Source: Actinomycetes bacterium
GTDB taxonomy: Bacteria > Actinomycetota > Actinomycetes > Actinomycetales > Microbacteriaceae
DNA length: 7,358 nucleotides
Direction of reading: 5' to 3'
Assembly: GCA_030425055.1 (NCBI GenBank)
Contig: JAUHVN010000132.1
Span: forward strand, 1 to 7,358
The stretch's first letter is position 1; each line of letters starts with the position of its first letter. Under the pieces are notes generated by a model. The model saw nothing but the letters and a program-made list of their open reading frames with translations. It ran no database searches and was not told the origin of the DNA. Position numbers and translations under genes: made by a program. Positions 6,383 to 7,358 of the stretch are shown here, in pieces.

Positions 6383-6417
6383 GATCGAGTAGCCGCCGCA
6401 GGCGGCGTATCGAGATC
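6383..6417 (+). repeat. REP-like hairpin downstream of tuf (copy C)
   Basis: The unit is GATCGAGTA, GCCGCC, loop GCA, GGCGGC, GTATCGAGATC. Its flanks match copy A at 4974-5007 exactly over GATCGAGT and GTATCGAGATC, while the inner 6-bp stem has both strands exchanged, so pairing is preserved. It follows the preceding hairpin after one base. It belongs to the kind of short palindromic intergenic repeat I associate with Microbacteriaceae genomes (recollection, not searched). Confidence 0.68.
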
Positions 6418-6433
6418 TAGAGCCAGCACCGGA

Positions 6434-6465
6434 GGGGCCGGATCCGCAAGGATCCGGCCCCTTCT
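6434..6465 (+). terminator. Intrinsic terminator of the str operon
   Basis: GGGGCCGGATCC (6434-6445) pairs perfectly with GGATCCGGCCCC (6450-6461) around a GCAA tetraloop of the GNRA type, and TTCT follows. The stem extends to about 15 pairs if A6433-T6462 and the flanking bases are counted. The short T tail is typical of high-GC actinobacterial terminators. It lies 100 nt after the tuf stop, between tuf and a convergent minus-strand gene, so it may stop transcription from both sides. Confidence 0.82.
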
Positions 6466-6474
6466 GCATGCCCG

Positions 6475-6497
6475 CCCGGTTCCGGAGGAGAACCGGG
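6475..6497. repeat. Small inverted repeat between the terminator and the minus-strand gene
   Basis: CCCGGTTC (6475-6482) pairs with GAACCGGG (6490-6497) around the loop CGGAGGA. On the minus strand it lies downstream of the DUF559 remnant, so it could serve as that gene's terminator, although no T-run follows in that direction. The role is inferred from position. Confidence 0.4.
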
Positions 6498-6519
6498 CTT
6501 CGGGAGGACTGCTGGGGCG

Positions 6520-6570
6520 CAGGCATCCTCCCCAACCTCAGGCATCCTCCCGAACCTCAGGCATCCTCCC
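6520..6570. repeat. 19-bp tandem direct repeat, 2.7 copies
   Basis: Units start at 6520, 6539 and 6558, each beginning CAGGCATCCTCCC; the first two continue with CAACCT or GAACCT, and the third breaks off after 13 bases. The two full units differ at one base. It ends 4 bp from the stop codon of the minus-strand gene. On the minus strand each unit reads GGGAGGATGCCTG, which contains a Shine-Dalgarno-like GGAGG next to ATG, but no open frame of note follows. I see no protein-coding meaning. Confidence 0.7.
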
Positions 6571-6574
6571 GGAG

Positions 6575-6883
6575 TCACGACCGTCGCGCGCGGTGCAGAC
6601 CCTGGGCGACCGCCCGCATCACGAGATCCTGCACCTGCTCCCAGCGGTCGACCACCTGCGTGTAGCTGACGCGGATCACGTGGTAGCCCATCAGCCGCAG
6701 GGCAGCATCGTGGCGGATGTCCTCGTCGCGCTGCGCGCCGACATGATGGCCGCCGTCGATCTGCAGCGCGAGCCTCTCTCCGATGAGCAGATCGACGAGA
6801 TGTCCGGCGATCCAGATCTGCCGGCGCAGCGGCAGGCCTGTCGGCAGGGACATTGGGAGGTGCCAGATGTCGAACGTATCCAT
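6575..6883 (-). pseudogene. DUF559/Vsr-like endonuclease-fold protein, N-terminally truncated remnant
   Basis: The frame gives 102 residues from an ATG at 6883 to TGA at 6577-6575. From about residue 15 it matches the C-terminal domain of actinobacterial DUF559 proteins (very-short-patch-repair-like, PD-(D/E)XK fold): LPLRRQIWIAGHLVDLLIGE, then LALQIDGGHH, HDAALRLMGYHVIRVSY and WEQVQDLVMRAVAQGLH. Family members are normally two to three times longer, with an N-terminal part this frame lacks. A TGA lies four codons above the ATG (6895-6893), and neither this ATG nor the internal one at 6853 has a ribosome binding site. Gln replaces the acidic residue before I-D-G, so catalysis is uncertain even in a complete protein. 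It converges with tuf. It is either a decayed gene or one cut by the junction near 6884-6908. Confidence 0.68.
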
Positions 6884-6908
6884 GACGTGCAGTCATCGGG
6901 GTCGGGCC

Positions 6909-7358
6909 ATGAAAGGCCGAGTGATGTGGGCCGTGGTCCTGGCGGCGGTCGGGGCGCTGGCCGCGAACGCGCCGGGGCTTGCGCGCGCCGCCGACGATCG
7001 CGCCGACTCCATCTACAGCAACGGGGCGATCCTCACGATGGAGGGCGATGCGCCGGCGTACGTGGAGGAGCCGGGCGTCGACGTGGAGCGGCGCACCGAG
7101 ACGTTCGCGGCGATCCGCCTGGAGATCGACAACTGGCGCTGGGCGGGCGTGCCGTTCTTCCTGCGCACCGGCAAGCGCCTGGCCCAGGGCCAGCGGATCA
7201 TCTCGATCGCATTCCGCGAGCCGCCCAAGAGCATGTTCCCGCCCGGCTCCGGCGTCGGCGTGCAGGGGCCGGACCACCTCACCTTCGACCTCGCCGATTC
7301 CTCGAAGCTGTCGCTGTCGTTCTACGGCAAGCGGCCCGGCCCGGGCATGCGGCTGGAC
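6909..7358 (+). CDS. zwf: Chimeric open frame: amidohydrolase-like N-terminus joined to glucose-6-phosphate dehydrogenase C-terminal domain (runs off window)
   Basis: One frame stays open from ATG 6909 to the window end (150 codons); an in-frame ATG at 6882 is an alternative, and neither has a good ribosome binding site. Residues 1-27 form a Sec-type signal peptide (basic start, Ala/Val/Leu core, ARA before Ala28). Residues 32-53, ADSIYSNGAILTMEGDAPAYVE, resemble the first strand of secreted YtcJ-type amidohydrolases. From about residue 54 the protein is glucose-6-phosphate dehydrogenase: EPGVD, TETFAAIRLEIDNWRWAG, VPFFLRTGKRLA, EPPKSMFP, GPDHLTFDLAD and GKRPGPGMRLD. This matches the substrate/tetramer domain in its expected order. 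The NADP-binding Rossmann domain and the catalytic His region are absent. The gene symbol refers only to this part. A secreted half-enzyme makes no biochemical sense, so this is a fusion of gene fragments, possibly an assembly artefact. Confidence 0.6.
   Translation, partial: MKGRVMWAVVLAAVGALAANAPGLARAADDRADSIYSNGAILTMEGDAPAYVEEPGVDVERRTETFAAIRLEIDNWRWAGVPFFLRTGKRLAQGQRIISIAFREPPKSMFPPGSGVGVQGPDHLTFDLADSSKLSLSFYGKRPGPGMRLD

Noticed and set aside
5113..6429. 438-codon minus-strand frame covering tuf
   Set aside because: Same antisense effect; EF-Tu on the plus strand is complete and conserved.
6520..6570. CRISPR array
   Set aside because: The units are contiguous 19-bp direct repeats with no unique spacers and no cas genes nearby.
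6417..7277. 286-codon minus-strand frame across the end of the window
   Set aside because: Arg/Ala/Pro/Gly-rich with no recognisable domain; it crosses the DUF559 remnant in another frame and is antisense to the G6PD sequence.

Overview
The window looks like chromosomal DNA of a high-GC actinobacterium of the Micrococcales, most likely Microbacteriaceae and Microbacterium-like. This rests on the gene order rpsL-rpsG-fusA-tuf, the sequences of S12, S7, EF-G and EF-Tu (EF-Tu carries DAPGH instead of the more usual DCPGH), GTG starts on four of the genes, and short GATCGAGT...GTATCGAGATC hairpins. The last hairpin type resembles repeats I associate with this family. The placement is inference; no database was searched.

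Layout. Positions 2-1126 hold the 3' part of a gene for a long Ala/Pro-rich protein ending in an FHA (phosphothreonine-binding) domain. It overlaps by 4 nt a second gene (1123-1638) for a 171-residue acidic/basic low-complexity protein with one C-terminal membrane segment. Both carry Asp/Glu-rich (E/D)-T-I motifs that resemble Ser/Thr-kinase/FHA sites. Twelve bases after that gene begins a good promoter (TTGACC-18-TATCAT), followed by a leader of about 230 nt with a long stem-loop. The str operon follows: rpsL 1916-2284, rpsG 2290-2760, fusA 2841-4955, tuf 5140-6333. A perfect 12-bp stem lies between rpsG and fusA. A REP-like hairpin and a second stem lie between fusA and tuf. Downstream of tuf are three consecutive hairpins; the last is a textbook GC-rich terminator with a GCAA loop.

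The four operon genes work together in translation: S12 and S7 are 30S proteins (decoding centre and head), EF-Tu delivers aminoacyl-tRNA, and EF-G drives translocation. All look intact and full length. The two upstream genes may join serine/threonine-kinase signalling to a membrane site; their transcription can probably run into the str operon because no terminator separates them.

After the terminator the window changes character. There is a 19-bp tandem repeat (6520-6570), then a minus-strand gene remnant for a DUF559/Vsr-like endonuclease-fold protein (6575-6883) that lacks the N-terminal part expected of its family. From 6909 to the end a single open frame joins a signal peptide and the first residues of an amidohydrolase-like protein to the middle of glucose-6-phosphate dehydrogenase. 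Three truncated genes abutting within about 200 bp suggest recombination or, more probably, a chimeric assembly or library join. The region beyond about 6884 should not be assumed to be linked to the str operon until checked.

I found no rRNA, tRNA, CRISPR array, insertion sequence or transposase.
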